Assembly (NCBI GenBank): GCA_964641965.1
Contig: CAZXLD010000023.1
Coordinates: forward strand, 1-64,000
Source of the DNA: JAJDFU01 sp964641965
GTDB lineage: Bacteria; Bacteroidota; Bacteroidia; Chitinophagales; Saprospiraceae
Reading direction: 5' to 3'
DNA length: 64,000 nt
Shown here: piece by piece, positions 8,318 through 17,245 of the stretch
How the letters are laid out: each line of letters starts with the position of its first letter
Numbering within the stretch: the first letter of the stretch is position 1
Notes under the pieces: generated by a model
Told to the model about the DNA's origin: nothing
Seen by the model: the letters and a program-made list of their open reading frames with translations, nothing else
The model's database searches: none
Program-made: the position numbers and the translations under genes

Positions 8318-9793
8318 ATGTACCAATCAGGTAAATTATACTCAATCACCCGATTTACAGCGATACTATTCGGTCTGGCAACCATCACTTTACCTCTTAC
8401 AGCGCAGGAACAATATCCGTTAGAAGAAGAAATTCAAACTGCTAATATCGATGTCTTTCTTCCCTTCCTGAATGGAGTACAACAGGTTACCGTTTCAGTA
8501 GTAGATGGTGAATACCTGTTGGAAGGCGATATTGTAGTACAACCCATAGGAGATGGGAGAGGAGGAGCAGCTTCTGCTGATGATGACCATCTGTGGCCCA
8601 ATAGTGTCATCCCTTACATCATCAACAGTGGCCATCCGCATGCAGCTACTATTCGAAGAGCAGCCCAGAACCTCTCCAACAGAACTAATCTGTGCCTTTA
8701 TGAAATCACCAGTACCAGTGGAGTAGGCGACTACATCCGGTTTCGGTATGTGTCCAACAAATGTGGCTCCTCTCCCATCGGCAGACAAGGTGGAGAACAA
8801 ATTGTTAAAGTAGGAGATCGATGTGCCAATACCTTTGGCAGTACCATGCATGAAATCCTGCACTCAGCTGGATTTTACCACGAACAGAGTCGGGATGACA
8901 GGGATGATTTTGTAACCATCAACTTTGATAATATTGAAGATGGGCATGAACACAACTTTGAAAAATACAATGATATCCCGATTTGGAGCTGGTTGTTTCC
9001 AGACGGACAAAATATTGGGGATTACGACTATGGCTCCATTATGCATTATCCTCGAACTGCTTTTGGTAAAGAAGATGCCTCTGGAAACCGAATGGAAACA
9101 ATAACTCCGGGAAGGTCGGGAGTAACCATGGGCCAACGCTCCAATTTAAGCTCCGGAGATATCAATAGTATCAATACCTTATACTCCACATCCGGTTCCT
9201 GCAGCAGCTCTTCCAGTACGGCAAGTAGTGATGCCGGAAGAGGCGGAGCGGGTGCCTGGGAATACGATGCTACCAATATCGATATCGTCTACGATGTTCA
9301 ACTGGTCCCACAACGAACAGGGATGTCTTGTTGGGCAGCTGGCACTGCCATGTTAGTAGGCTGGCGAGATCGCGTTAGTATCGACCCGGAAGAAATCGCC
9401 GCCGGAATCGACTACTGGGCTCAGTACCGTAATGCCGGTTTGGATGCCAATGATACAACCATGTTTGCTGCCTGGGGCTTGGAGACTGAACCCCCACAGA
9501 CCTACACGGTACAAGGGTTGGTTGATCTACTTGCCTATTATGGTCCTTTATGGGTGGCAACAGCTGAACCAGGACCTCACATCCGGGTAATCTCAGCCAT
9601 ACAGGGGGACGGCACCCCGGATGGAACGGTATTGACCATCTACGATCCCTGGCAAAGAGGAATGCGCAGATTTAGAATGCCCAATCCCGGATCCATTTAT
9701 ACGGAAACATTCTCTGAGTTTATGCGAAAGCAAAATGAATTGGCAGAACGGGAGCTAAATGAACCTGCTCCCCTCTACCTCGCCCATAATTAA
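8318..9793 (+). CDS. Astacin metalloprotease fused to AvrRpt2-like cysteine protease
   Basis: A 491-residue exported protein with two protease domains. After a signal peptide ending near T-A-Q, residues ~75-290 are an astacin (M12A) domain: zinc site H178-E-x-x-H182-x-x-G-F-x-H188-E and Met-turn S-I-M242-H-Y. A Ser/Gly linker leads to residues ~315-490, which match the AvrRpt2/C70 papain-fold family: Q-x-x-G-M-S-C338-W-A-A, P-H421-I-R-V-I and Y-D443-P-W supply the expected Cys, His and Asp. Both catalytic sets look intact. The prodomain is short (~50 residues after the signal). It sits inside the paralog run, so a processing role on those proteins is a reasonable inference, not shown. Confidence 0.88.
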   Translation: MYQSGKLYSITRFTAILFGLATITLPLTAQEQYPLEEEIQTANIDVFLPFLNGVQQVTVSVVDGEYLLEGDIVVQPIGDGRGGAASADDDHLWPNSVIPYIINSGHPHAATIRRAAQNLSNRTNLCLYEITSTSGVGDYIRFRYVSNKCGSSPIGRQGGEQIVKVGDRCANTFGSTMHEILHSAGFYHEQSRDDRDDFVTINFDNIEDGHEHNFEKYNDIPIWSWLFPDGQNIGDYDYGSIMHYPRTAFGKEDASGNRMETITPGRSGVTMGQRSNLSSGDINSINTLYSTSGSCSSSSSTASSDAGRGGAGAWEYDATNIDIVYDVQLVPQRTGMSCWAAGTAMLVGWRDRVSIDPEEIAAGIDYWAQYRNAGLDANDTTMFAAWGLETEPPQTYTVQGLVDLLAYYGPLWVATAEPGPHIRVISAIQGDGTPDGTVLTIYDPWQRGMRRFRMPNPGSIYTETFSEFMRKQNELAERELNEPAPLYLAHN

Positions 9794-9810
9794 TCCTAAA
9801 TCAAAAGGCT

Positions 9811-10467
9811 TTGGATAAAGGTAACCTTCTGACTATAGCAGGATTTATTTTGACTACCTGCTTATCCGCTCAAGTCTCAGATAGTACCAACTGGAGCGGT
9901 AACCCAGACTTGGTCTACGCCGTCCGATACGATGTAGAGTTGGTTCCCCAAAGTACAGGAGTATCCTGTTGGGCGGCAGCTACAGCCATGATTGTAGGTT
10001 GGAGAGATTTCGCAGTTTTAAATCCGGAAGATATTGCTGAAGGAACCGGCTACTGGGCTCAATACAATCATGAACGATACTCCATAAGCCGAACCCTCGA
10101 TCCGGAAGACCTGAATATGTTTGAGATTTGGGGTTTAGTGCCGGATACCCGAAGAACCTTCAATCTGGATGACATTGGTGAGCTGTTGTGGCGCTACGGA
10201 CCACTCTGGGTGGCTACGTTGGAAAATTTGAATGACAGAGGACGGTTGGACCCTCATATTCGAGTAATAACCGGTATTGAAGGTGATGGATCTGCCCAAG
10301 GTACCCTCCTGTATATCAACGACCCCTGGGATCGGAACCGACAACGTTTTCGGAGCCCGAATTTCGGTTCTCAATACACAGAGACCTTTCAGGAATTCAT
10401 TCAAAAGATGACCAGCTTGCAAGATATGGAACAAAATGTAGATGCTATTTATTTGGCCTACCCCTGA
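9811..10467 (+). CDS. Secreted AvrRpt2-like (C70) cysteine protease
   Basis: A 218-residue protein nearly collinear with the C-terminal domain of the preceding fusion, at DNA level too, so the two arose by duplication. Catalytic residues visible: Q-S-T-G-V-S-C53-W-A-A, P-H149-I-R-V-I and N-D171-P-W. A Sec signal peptide ends near C-L-S-A-Q. No ATG gives a full signal peptide; the frame is open only from 9790 and a TTG at 9811 is the likely start, which leaves an 17-bp gap to the previous stop. Relative to the fused copy it carries short insertions around residues 85-95 and 135-147. Its target is unknown; neighbouring paralogs are candidates by position. Confidence 0.82.
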   Translation: MDKGNLLTIAGFILTTCLSAQVSDSTNWSGNPDLVYAVRYDVELVPQSTGVSCWAAATAMIVGWRDFAVLNPEDIAEGTGYWAQYNHERYSISRTLDPEDLNMFEIWGLVPDTRRTFNLDDIGELLWRYGPLWVATLENLNDRGRLDPHIRVITGIEGDGSAQGTLLYINDPWDRNRQRFRSPNFGSQYTETFQEFIQKMTSLQDMEQNVDAIYLAYP

Positions 10468-10530
10468 CTAAATGGACCACAACATTTCAAAAAAACTATT
10501 CAAAATGCTAACATCAAAAGGCAAGAACAA

Positions 10531-12273
10531 ATGGCCCTTAAACATCAACTGATTTGGCTTCTCAGCATTGGGGTTAGCTTAGTTCACATCCTTCCTGCTT
10601 TCACCCAACCCCTCCTGGTTGACGAAGGGGTCCAGGTGCAGGGATTGTGGTGCTTTCCGGTTTATGAAAAGCCCAACGTGTATCGCTACCTGCCTTCCAG
10701 AGCTCGCTTGGCCATGAATCCGGATTCCACCCCGCAGTTTTCGTTCATGCGGTATATTTTGGAAAAACCCTCCGGAGCAGAGGAGATCCAAACCATCAAC
10801 CAGGCAGATGGAGGCGGTATTCTCCATTTCCTCATCTTGTACGACACCCCGGAAAAACAAATATCTGCTGCACAGCAAAGCCTGCGCCAACGATTGGATA
10901 ATGATGAAATCCGTGTTGAAGGACCGGTCGTATTTCAGTCCGGTCGGTATGCGCTCATTTCCAGCATTCTCAACCCCCAGGGAGAATCCGAAAGTACCTT
11001 GCTGACCTCCGGCGAGGCCCCCGTGTTGGAAAACAGCAAGATCGCCCTCACCTTCGATGTAGATCCTCAACAGTCCAAGCTGCTTATGGAAAGCCTGAAA
11101 ATGATGACCTCAGATGTCTCCCTGGTTTTCGAGTTGGTGTTCTCAGGTTTGACCTTCAGTTATGAAGCAGATCTTGAAGTCGATTGGACAGAGGTATCCA
11201 GCAGCAAATCCTTTAGCGCCGGCGGCTCCATTTATTTTGTCAGTGCTGATGTAGAGGCTGGTTTTGACGAGCTCCGTCGCAATAGCGCCATCAAGTTAAC
11301 CACGGTAGGCTCGGATGATAATTTGGAAAGCCTACTCAATACCGTTTACAGCAAACTGCTCGAACTAATGTTCGAACGCGTCGAACCCGATCAGGTACCT
11401 CCTGAAGCCAGAGGCGGATTAAACCAGGCTATCGGGGCGATCCTGGGTAATAGTGGTATGCTCAATAGTCGTAATACCACAGGGTTTGGCGTAAGCGCCG
11501 GATTTCGACTCAAACAATTGCGCACCACCGGTAAATCCCACTTGTCCTTCAACGGTCGTTCTACCGTCCAACGTACCCATTATGTCACCTTTAATGCAGG
11601 AGACCTTTACCAACAATACGGCAATGACGAACAATTCTTCCGGGATGTGCCCATGTGGGACCCCGCTTTCCAACAGCGCGTAGTTCACGTAGGGGTAGAC
11701 GGATCGCTCGAACGCGAATTTGACCGCATGGTCAACAGCGTAACCGTCCGGCTGACCAAAGCTCACGAAAACGGACAAACCACCTCCAAAGAGCTTTTAG
11801 TAAACCGGGAAATATTTCTGGACTCCCTTGGCCAACTTTCCATGATTTACCTCAATCAGGGAGACTCCGATCGACAAAACTGGATGAAATACGACTATCA
11901 AACCATGTGGCAATTTGTCGGAGGAGGGACTATGGCCAGCCAGGTACACACGGATTCTATCCCGATGATCAATCTCTATACCCCCTTTCGAAGGCAGCCT
12001 ATTGACTTTGAGGGAGATATGGACTTACTTAAAGAAAAAGGAGTCCGGGCCGTAATTGTACAAATTGCCTATCCCTTTTTTGGAGAACAACGCAAAGAAC
12101 GGGTTACGATCCGACCGGCTGATGACCTGACTCAAAAAGGACTGGAAATAACCCTGCCGGCAGAAGAAGAAAACATTGCCTATGCGATCACCTGGGTGAT
12201 GTCAGACGGAAGTCGGATCCAGCACGAAGGGGTAGATAATTTCGGATTAATCTTCATTGATGAATTTCCCTGA
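10531..12273 (+). CDS. Secreted YYxLP-family paralog 3 (unknown function)
   Basis: A 580-residue exported protein, signal peptide ending near A-F-T-Q (residue 26). It has the family marks YRYLP at about 51-55, PQFSF at 68-72, G-G-G-I-L-H-F-L, then S-G-E-A-P-V-L-E and a T-S-D-V-S-L-V-F block near 190. The coiled-coil linker seen in paralogs 1 and 2 is replaced by a short Gly/Ala stretch, which explains the smaller size. The C-module lacks the Cys seen in its relatives: the equivalent stretch reads F-F-R-D-V-P-M-W-D-P-A-F. It ends L-I-F-I-D-E-F-P, the same closing strand as paralog 1. No function is known to me. Confidence 0.85.
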   Translation: MALKHQLIWLLSIGVSLVHILPAFTQPLLVDEGVQVQGLWCFPVYEKPNVYRYLPSRARLAMNPDSTPQFSFMRYILEKPSGAEEIQTINQADGGGILHFLILYDTPEKQISAAQQSLRQRLDNDEIRVEGPVVFQSGRYALISSILNPQGESESTLLTSGEAPVLENSKIALTFDVDPQQSKLLMESLKMMTSDVSLVFELVFSGLTFSYEADLEVDWTEVSSSKSFSAGGSIYFVSADVEAGFDELRRNSAIKLTTVGSDDNLESLLNTVYSKLLELMFERVEPDQVPPEARGGLNQAIGAILGNSGMLNSRNTTGFGVSAGFRLKQLRTTGKSHLSFNGRSTVQRTHYVTFNAGDLYQQYGNDEQFFRDVPMWDPAFQQRVVHVGVDGSLEREFDRMVNSVTVRLTKAHENGQTTSKELLVNREIFLDSLGQLSMIYLNQGDSDRQNWMKYDYQTMWQFVGGGTMASQVHTDSIPMINLYTPFRRQPIDFEGDMDLLKEKGVRAVIVQIAYPFFGEQRKERVTIRPADDLTQKGLEITLPAEEENIAYAITWVMSDGSRIQHEGVDNFGLIFIDEFP

Positions 12274-12294
12274 ACACAACAAAGCCTCCAATTA

Positions 12295-12978
12295 ATGAAC
12301 CTTACCTATACCGGCTATGCTACCTGTTTGATGGCTTTGTTCTGGACGACCACAGCCGATATACTGGCACAACCAGTGCTAAATAATCCATCTACCACTG
12401 TTCCTTTTCCATCTGAAAATCCAAAGGCTGTCGCCATGCTGGCGGATACGGAAGCTGAAGGCAGTACGGTCTTTTACTATATCCCAGCCGATTTTTACCT
12501 GTCTGAAAAAAAAGAAATACCGGAGTTCTCCTTTTTGGAATATCAAGACGAAGCCAACTCCCGTTCAGTCCTGCACTTATTATTGACCTGGGGGCTTTCC
12601 AAACAGGAAACCGAGCATTTAGAACGTCTCCTGGTGGAACAAGTCGATAGCAATGCCTTCGTAGCCGGCGGTGCTTTTTTGGAACATGGCAAGCCAGCTT
12701 TTGAGATTCTGGGTGAAAACGAACTGGCCAATATTCTAAGGCAAAGCCTTAAAGGAGGAAGCATGCCCCCAACGACTGCCGGAGGTAAAATGGCCTTGGC
12801 TTTTCATCTGGATACAGAAGGAACGCGTCTTTTCCAGGAGGCCCTGGCTCAGCGCAAGAAACTCAAACAAATACAATTCCAATGGCGGTTTTTTTATCAG
12901 GTATTGGATAAATATGGCCGGCGAAACCAGGAATTGATCCTTACGAAAAACCTATACACCTTATTACAAAACATATAA
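12295..12978 (+). CDS. Secreted YYxLP-family mini-paralog (N-module only)
   Basis: At 227 residues this is a naturally short member of the family. The signal peptide ends near I-L-A-Q (residue 26); FYYIP lies at about 60-64 and PEFSF at 76-80, followed by S-V-L-H-L-L-L-T-W-G-L, which matches the G-L-L-H-x-L-x-E-W-G-L helix of the two genes downstream. It stops after the block G-G-K-M-A-L-A-F-H-L-D-T-E-G-T-R-L-F, so it contains the N-terminal module and nothing of the middle or C-module. The frame is clean and the next gene begins 11 bp on, so I read it as a functional short form rather than a broken gene. Confidence 0.78.
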   Translation: MNLTYTGYATCLMALFWTTTADILAQPVLNNPSTTVPFPSENPKAVAMLADTEAEGSTVFYYIPADFYLSEKKEIPEFSFLEYQDEANSRSVLHLLLTWGLSKQETEHLERLLVEQVDSNAFVAGGAFLEHGKPAFEILGENELANILRQSLKGGSMPPTTAGGKMALAFHLDTEGTRLFQEALAQRKKLKQIQFQWRFFYQVLDKYGRRNQELILTKNLYTLLQNI

Positions 12979-12989
12979 TCTGGACCCAC

Positions 12990-15002
12990 ATGAAAAACGA
13001 GCGACGTTTAGGTCTGTTTTTAGCTTTCACTCTGGGGGGCTTCCTCGGGCTTCAAGCCCAGATCTTGAATAGTGAAGATCGCATTACGGTAACCCTTTCA
13101 GATGAAACGACCGTCAACCTGTATGGAGCGGCAACAGCTTTATCGGATGAAAAATCCGGTCAATACTATTACATGCCCTGCAACCTTAGGCTATCCAAAA
13201 ATCTAGATGGAACACCCCAATTCCTCTTCCTCAAATTCACCTCCGAGGAGTCCGAAGAGCAAGGGGGAATCAGCGGTGCGTTGTTGCACATGTTGATGGA
13301 GTATGGGCTCACCCAAAAACAGGAAGAAGAACTCCAACAGATCCTGAAATCCAAATACGATGGAGCCGTACTCAAAGGAGCGGCAGATGTGCGTGCAGAC
13401 GGTGAAAACAGCGTTCGAGTCGTCTCTGCCATCCTGAATAGCAAGGATCGGACGCGAACGCTGGTCCTTTCGGGTAAAGCGCCCCTGTTCCCGGGCAATA
13501 AAATGGCCCTGGCCGCTGAATTGGATGAAAAAGGAGCTCAGCTTTTCAGTGGCACCCTGGAGGAAACCAAGTCCATTGCGGATCTTTCCATTTCGCTCGC
13601 CTTCAAATATTCGGTTCGCTTTCCAGCAGCCAGAGGATATATCAAAGAGGACTGGAGCAAATTTGACAGCTTGCGGTTGGTCGACTCGGCCTACTATTCC
13701 AAACAGGTAGATGTAGATGATAATACAGGTGAAAAAGCCTTGAACGGCTTCGTGGGAGGACTCGTAGGTGGGCCTATTGGAGCTGCAATTGGTTTTTTTG
13801 GAACTAAAAAGAAGAAAAAGACCCATTTCACCTATGATGAAATGCGGGAGATGTACAAGTTTCTGGAGGAAAACGAGGTCATTGAAATGAATTTCGAAGA
13901 AAACCTGAATGACGAGCGGGTGGATAAAATCCGGGAAGCTTTCTTTCAGCATTTCCTCAACAGCTTTACCGAAAAAGCAGCTGATGTACCTCCCGTACAA
14001 CCCAGCAAGGACGAACAATTGGCAATGCCCAATATCCGCCACGGAAACAGCTATAAATTCCGGCGCGAGATTGTTCGAGCCGTCTCTGAAAAGCGGACCC
14101 GTTTGTTCAACCTGAATTACCGTATGGCTGTCGATCGGGATTACCAAATCACCGAGAATCTCACTAGCTGGTACGATGGTGTAAAAGATAATCCCAAATG
14201 TGTAGGTATCGTCAACTTGAATGACCCTTTCTTTCAACATCGGGATGTAAATGTGATCCTGGATCTGGACGCAGAAGAAATGATGGGTAAAGAGTTGAAC
14301 TACGTGACGGTGAGCTTGCGCAAGGACCGAAATGCCAAAGGAGCAAATGATTTCTCGCACCAACTAACCTTCGATAAGCGATTCTTCGAAGAAAATGGCA
14401 ATCGGACCACAGTGACCTATTCCAAGGCCCAGGATGCCAATCCGGATGAGTATCAATACAAGGTTCAATGGAGCCTCCGCGGTGGAAACCTGTTTCCGGA
14501 AGGAGATACGACCTGGACCACCGGAAGCTGGCAAGGGATCACCTTGGCACCTCCGGTTCAGCCACGATTGATTCGGTTTGAAGCAGATTTGGATGAACTG
14601 AAAGACCTGGACATTCGAAATGCCACCCTTCAATTACGCTATTACAAATTTGGGAAGGAGGTAGAGACCAATCTGAATATCAGTTTGTACAGCGAAGAGC
14701 CGTTTGCCGAGAAGACGATCTTCATGGACCGAAATACACAGGGGTATGCCTATCGCCTGATTTTTACCCATAAACGACAGGGTATCATGGCCATGGAGTA
14801 CCAACCGGCCGTCAATCTGAATTACTTCTTTGCCGTAGTGCCGCCCGAATTGCAAGCCGGAGATCCGACCTTCCTCGAAAAACTGATCGAAGAAGGTAAG
14901 AAGATCATGGGTGGCAGCCAGGGTGGAGAAGTATCTGAAGCCGATAAAGTCCTTGATAAATTCAAGGATGTGATTATGGTAGATGAAAGTTCTGATGAAT
15001 AA
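12990..15002 (+). CDS. Secreted YYxLP-family paralog 5, with glycine zipper
   Basis: A 670-residue exported protein; signal peptide ends near L-Q-A-Q (residue 24). YYYMP is at about 59-63, PQFLF at 76-80 and G-A-L-L-H-M-L-M-E-Y-G-L follows. Residues 253-271 are a hydrophobic Gly-rich segment with Gly at 256, 260, 264 and 268, a textbook GxxxG zipper, followed by a run of five Lys (274-278). Next come a helical stretch with E-N-L-N-D-E-R-V-D-K-I-R-E-A-F-F and the C-module opening N-P-K-C-V-G-I-V-N-L-N-D-P-F-F. It is a tandem partner of the following gene. The zipper suggests helix packing or membrane insertion; this is inference. Confidence 0.85.
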   Translation: MKNERRLGLFLAFTLGGFLGLQAQILNSEDRITVTLSDETTVNLYGAATALSDEKSGQYYYMPCNLRLSKNLDGTPQFLFLKFTSEESEEQGGISGALLHMLMEYGLTQKQEEELQQILKSKYDGAVLKGAADVRADGENSVRVVSAILNSKDRTRTLVLSGKAPLFPGNKMALAAELDEKGAQLFSGTLEETKSIADLSISLAFKYSVRFPAARGYIKEDWSKFDSLRLVDSAYYSKQVDVDDNTGEKALNGFVGGLVGGPIGAAIGFFGTKKKKKTHFTYDEMREMYKFLEENEVIEMNFEENLNDERVDKIREAFFQHFLNSFTEKAADVPPVQPSKDEQLAMPNIRHGNSYKFRREIVRAVSEKRTRLFNLNYRMAVDRDYQITENLTSWYDGVKDNPKCVGIVNLNDPFFQHRDVNVILDLDAEEMMGKELNYVTVSLRKDRNAKGANDFSHQLTFDKRFFEENGNRTTVTYSKAQDANPDEYQYKVQWSLRGGNLFPEGDTTWTTGSWQGITLAPPVQPRLIRFEADLDELKDLDIRNATLQLRYYKFGKEVETNLNISLYSEEPFAEKTIFMDRNTQGYAYRLIFTHKRQGIMAMEYQPAVNLNYFFAVVPPELQAGDPTFLEKLIEEGKKIMGGSQGGEVSEADKVLDKFKDVIMVDESSDE

Positions 15003-15034
15003 TTCAACCAACGAACAACCTTAAACCAAAGCAT

Positions 15035-17131
15035 ATGCAATTCCTCAAAGAAAATCCCATAGCCGTTTGGGTGGTAATCCTTAGTATGATCCTCCCAGCT
15101 ATCGGACACACCCAAAACCTGAATTTCGAGCGGTATCTGGAGGTGCCGATTCAAGGCGACCACCACAATATGAATATTCGGCTGTATAAGCAGCGTGGAA
15201 CTCAAAACTGGTTTTACCTCCCTCCCGCACAGAGCATCCGCCTAGGGATGAAACAGGATGGGCAAACTCCGGAATTTCTATTTATGAAATTCACTTCTGA
15301 ATCGAGGGAAGACCAAGGAGGTATACAAGGGGCGCTCCTGCACTTCCTCGTAGAATGGGGACTATCTGCAGCGGAAATGGAACGCCTGGAAGAAGGGCTG
15401 AAAGATAAAACCAATGGAAACGGAAAAGTAAAGGGACCTGTAGACCTACAATCGCCAGAAGGTGAATCTTTTCGAATCGTCTCAGCTACATTACAAGACA
15501 AAGAGTTGACCCGGACCTTCATCACGTCCGGCATGGCACCTCCGATCGAAGGCGGTAAAGCCGCCGTCGCCGCACGCCTGAACGGGCAGGGTGCTCAATT
15601 GCTGGACGCCACTTTCCAACGGGCTCGTTCCATCACCGACTTATCCCTGGTGCTCGACTATGAATACCAATTGATGGTCAAGGCTGCCAAAGGAAAACTG
15701 ACCTATAATTTGGAAATCACGCAGGAACAGGGAGATGGTATTGCTTATGACCTTATCAAATTGGAATTGGACAACCAACCAGAAAAGCTTCAAGTCGCCT
15801 TGGATTATTACGAGCAAAACAAGGCCAAGATGACTGATGAATGTGGAGTTGGAGATGGCTTAACCAATGTCCTGCTTGGGATGCAAGCCATTGATGCGGC
15901 TGCTGGAAATACCTCTGGAAGCGGCAATACCGGAAGTGCCTGGGAATATGGAATTAGTGAAAATATGATGCGTAAAGTATACGATCACTTTGAGAGTAAT
16001 GAAATGGTAACCCTCGAATGGGAGGAAAACCTCATCGACGAACGAGTGGATGTAATGCGGGAAGCATTTTTCAACTACTTTTTGAATATGTTCACCGAAC
16101 CGGCCGATATGCCTGAGTTTTCCTCTTTATCCACCTTGGCTAATGATGTTACCATTGATGATGAAGGGATCAAAGAAGGGGCACAAGGGGGGTATAAATT
16201 TAAATCCTGTACCCAGCTGATTGGATCCCGCGTTCTGAATAAGACGATCCGATTGGATAAGATCATTTTACCTGTGAAACGAAAGTATCAGATGGTGGCC
16301 AACCTGGCCAGTACCTATGATCAGGTCAAAAACAATCCAAAGTGCGTCACCTCCGTCAACCTGAATGATCCCTTTTTCCAGCATAGAGATATCAACTTTA
16401 TTGTAGATTTAGAAGCGCAAGAGATCTTTCAGCAAGAAATCAATTATGTCACGGTAAACGTCCAGAAACGAAGAAGCAATGGACGGGATTTCCAGGACGC
16501 GGTCACTATTGGTAACGATTACCTTCAGGAAAATGGCACCTTGGCCACCATCACCTATGCCCGCGGCAACGACACCAACTCCGATAAATACAAATACAAA
16601 ACCCAGTGGAGCCTGAAAGGCGGACACCTTTATCCGGAAAATCCGAGATACGAAAGCGGTGACTGGCAAGGGGTGACCCTCGTACCTCCGGTAAAACCTC
16701 GTACCGTTGAATTTGAGGCAGACCTGGACGAATTGACTGAAATGGGAATCGTTAGAGCCACAGCCCAAATCCGGTATTACAAATATGGCGAGGAACGCGA
16801 AGAAAATATCCCGATTACTGTCTCAAAAGGTGTGCCGCTGACGGAAAAAACCATTTTCACGGACCGGAATAACAGGGGCTATGTGTATCGCCTGATCCTT
16901 ACCCACAAAGAAAAAGGAAAAATGGTCCTGGACTGGCAGGAGAAGATCAACGATGACTACGTGTATGCGATCATCCCGAATGAACTCAAGGAAAATGATC
17001 CCGAATTCCTGAATAAAGTCTTGGAAGCAGGGAAAGAGCTATTGCGACCGGACCCCGATGGAAGTGTAAAACCTGGAGAAAAGATCCTGGAAAAATTTAT
17101 CAATATCATCGATATGTTTATCGAGGAATAA
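15035..17131 (+). CDS. Secreted YYxLP-family paralog 6 (unknown function)
   Basis: A 698-residue exported protein, tandem duplicate of the previous gene: both share the helix with E-E-N-L-I/N-D-E-R-V-D and the C-module opening N-P-K-C-V-x-x-V-N-L-N-D-P-F-F-Q-H-R-D. The signal peptide ends near G-H-T-Q; WFYLP lies at about 59-63 and PEFLF at 79-83. Where paralog 5 has a glycine zipper, this protein has a Gly/Ser/Thr-rich stretch around 285-310 (G-N-T-S-G-S-G-N-T-G-S) with no membrane-like character. It ends with an acidic, helical tail. A strong hairpin follows the stop codon, so transcription may end or drop here. Confidence 0.85.
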   Translation: MQFLKENPIAVWVVILSMILPAIGHTQNLNFERYLEVPIQGDHHNMNIRLYKQRGTQNWFYLPPAQSIRLGMKQDGQTPEFLFMKFTSESREDQGGIQGALLHFLVEWGLSAAEMERLEEGLKDKTNGNGKVKGPVDLQSPEGESFRIVSATLQDKELTRTFITSGMAPPIEGGKAAVAARLNGQGAQLLDATFQRARSITDLSLVLDYEYQLMVKAAKGKLTYNLEITQEQGDGIAYDLIKLELDNQPEKLQVALDYYEQNKAKMTDECGVGDGLTNVLLGMQAIDAAAGNTSGSGNTGSAWEYGISENMMRKVYDHFESNEMVTLEWEENLIDERVDVMREAFFNYFLNMFTEPADMPEFSSLSTLANDVTIDDEGIKEGAQGGYKFKSCTQLIGSRVLNKTIRLDKIILPVKRKYQMVANLASTYDQVKNNPKCVTSVNLNDPFFQHRDINFIVDLEAQEIFQQEINYVTVNVQKRRSNGRDFQDAVTIGNDYLQENGTLATITYARGNDTNSDKYKYKTQWSLKGGHLYPENPRYESGDWQGVTLVPPVKPRTVEFEADLDELTEMGIVRATAQIRYYKYGEEREENIPITVSKGVPLTEKTIFTDRNNRGYVYRLILTHKEKGKMVLDWQEKINDDYVYAIIPNELKENDPEFLNKVLEAGKELLRPDPDGSVKPGEKILEKFINIIDMFIEE

Positions 17132-17137
17132 GGGGCT

Positions 17138-17184
17138 AATCCGTCTCCAATACCCATCCGTAAATTCGGCCTGGGAGGCGGATT
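17138..17184 (+). terminator. Strong hairpin after paralog 6, possible terminator or attenuator
   Basis: AATCCGTCTCC (17138-17148) pairs with GGAGGCGGATT (17174-17184) over 11 bp with one G-T wobble, 6 bp after the stop codon. There is no T-run, so it could stabilise the mRNA 3' end or lower read-through rather than act as a classic terminator. Confidence 0.4.
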
Positions 17185-17245
17185 GCCTTAGCCTGTCCTA
17201 CAGTAAGATCGTTTTCAAATGCAACGCCTTTAATGTCGGAAACCA

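Noticed and set aside
13203..14363. A 386-codon open frame antisense to paralog 5
   Set aside because: It lies wholly inside a well-supported + strand gene whose codon pattern and family motifs are clear; the reverse frame has no signal, domain or neighbour logic.
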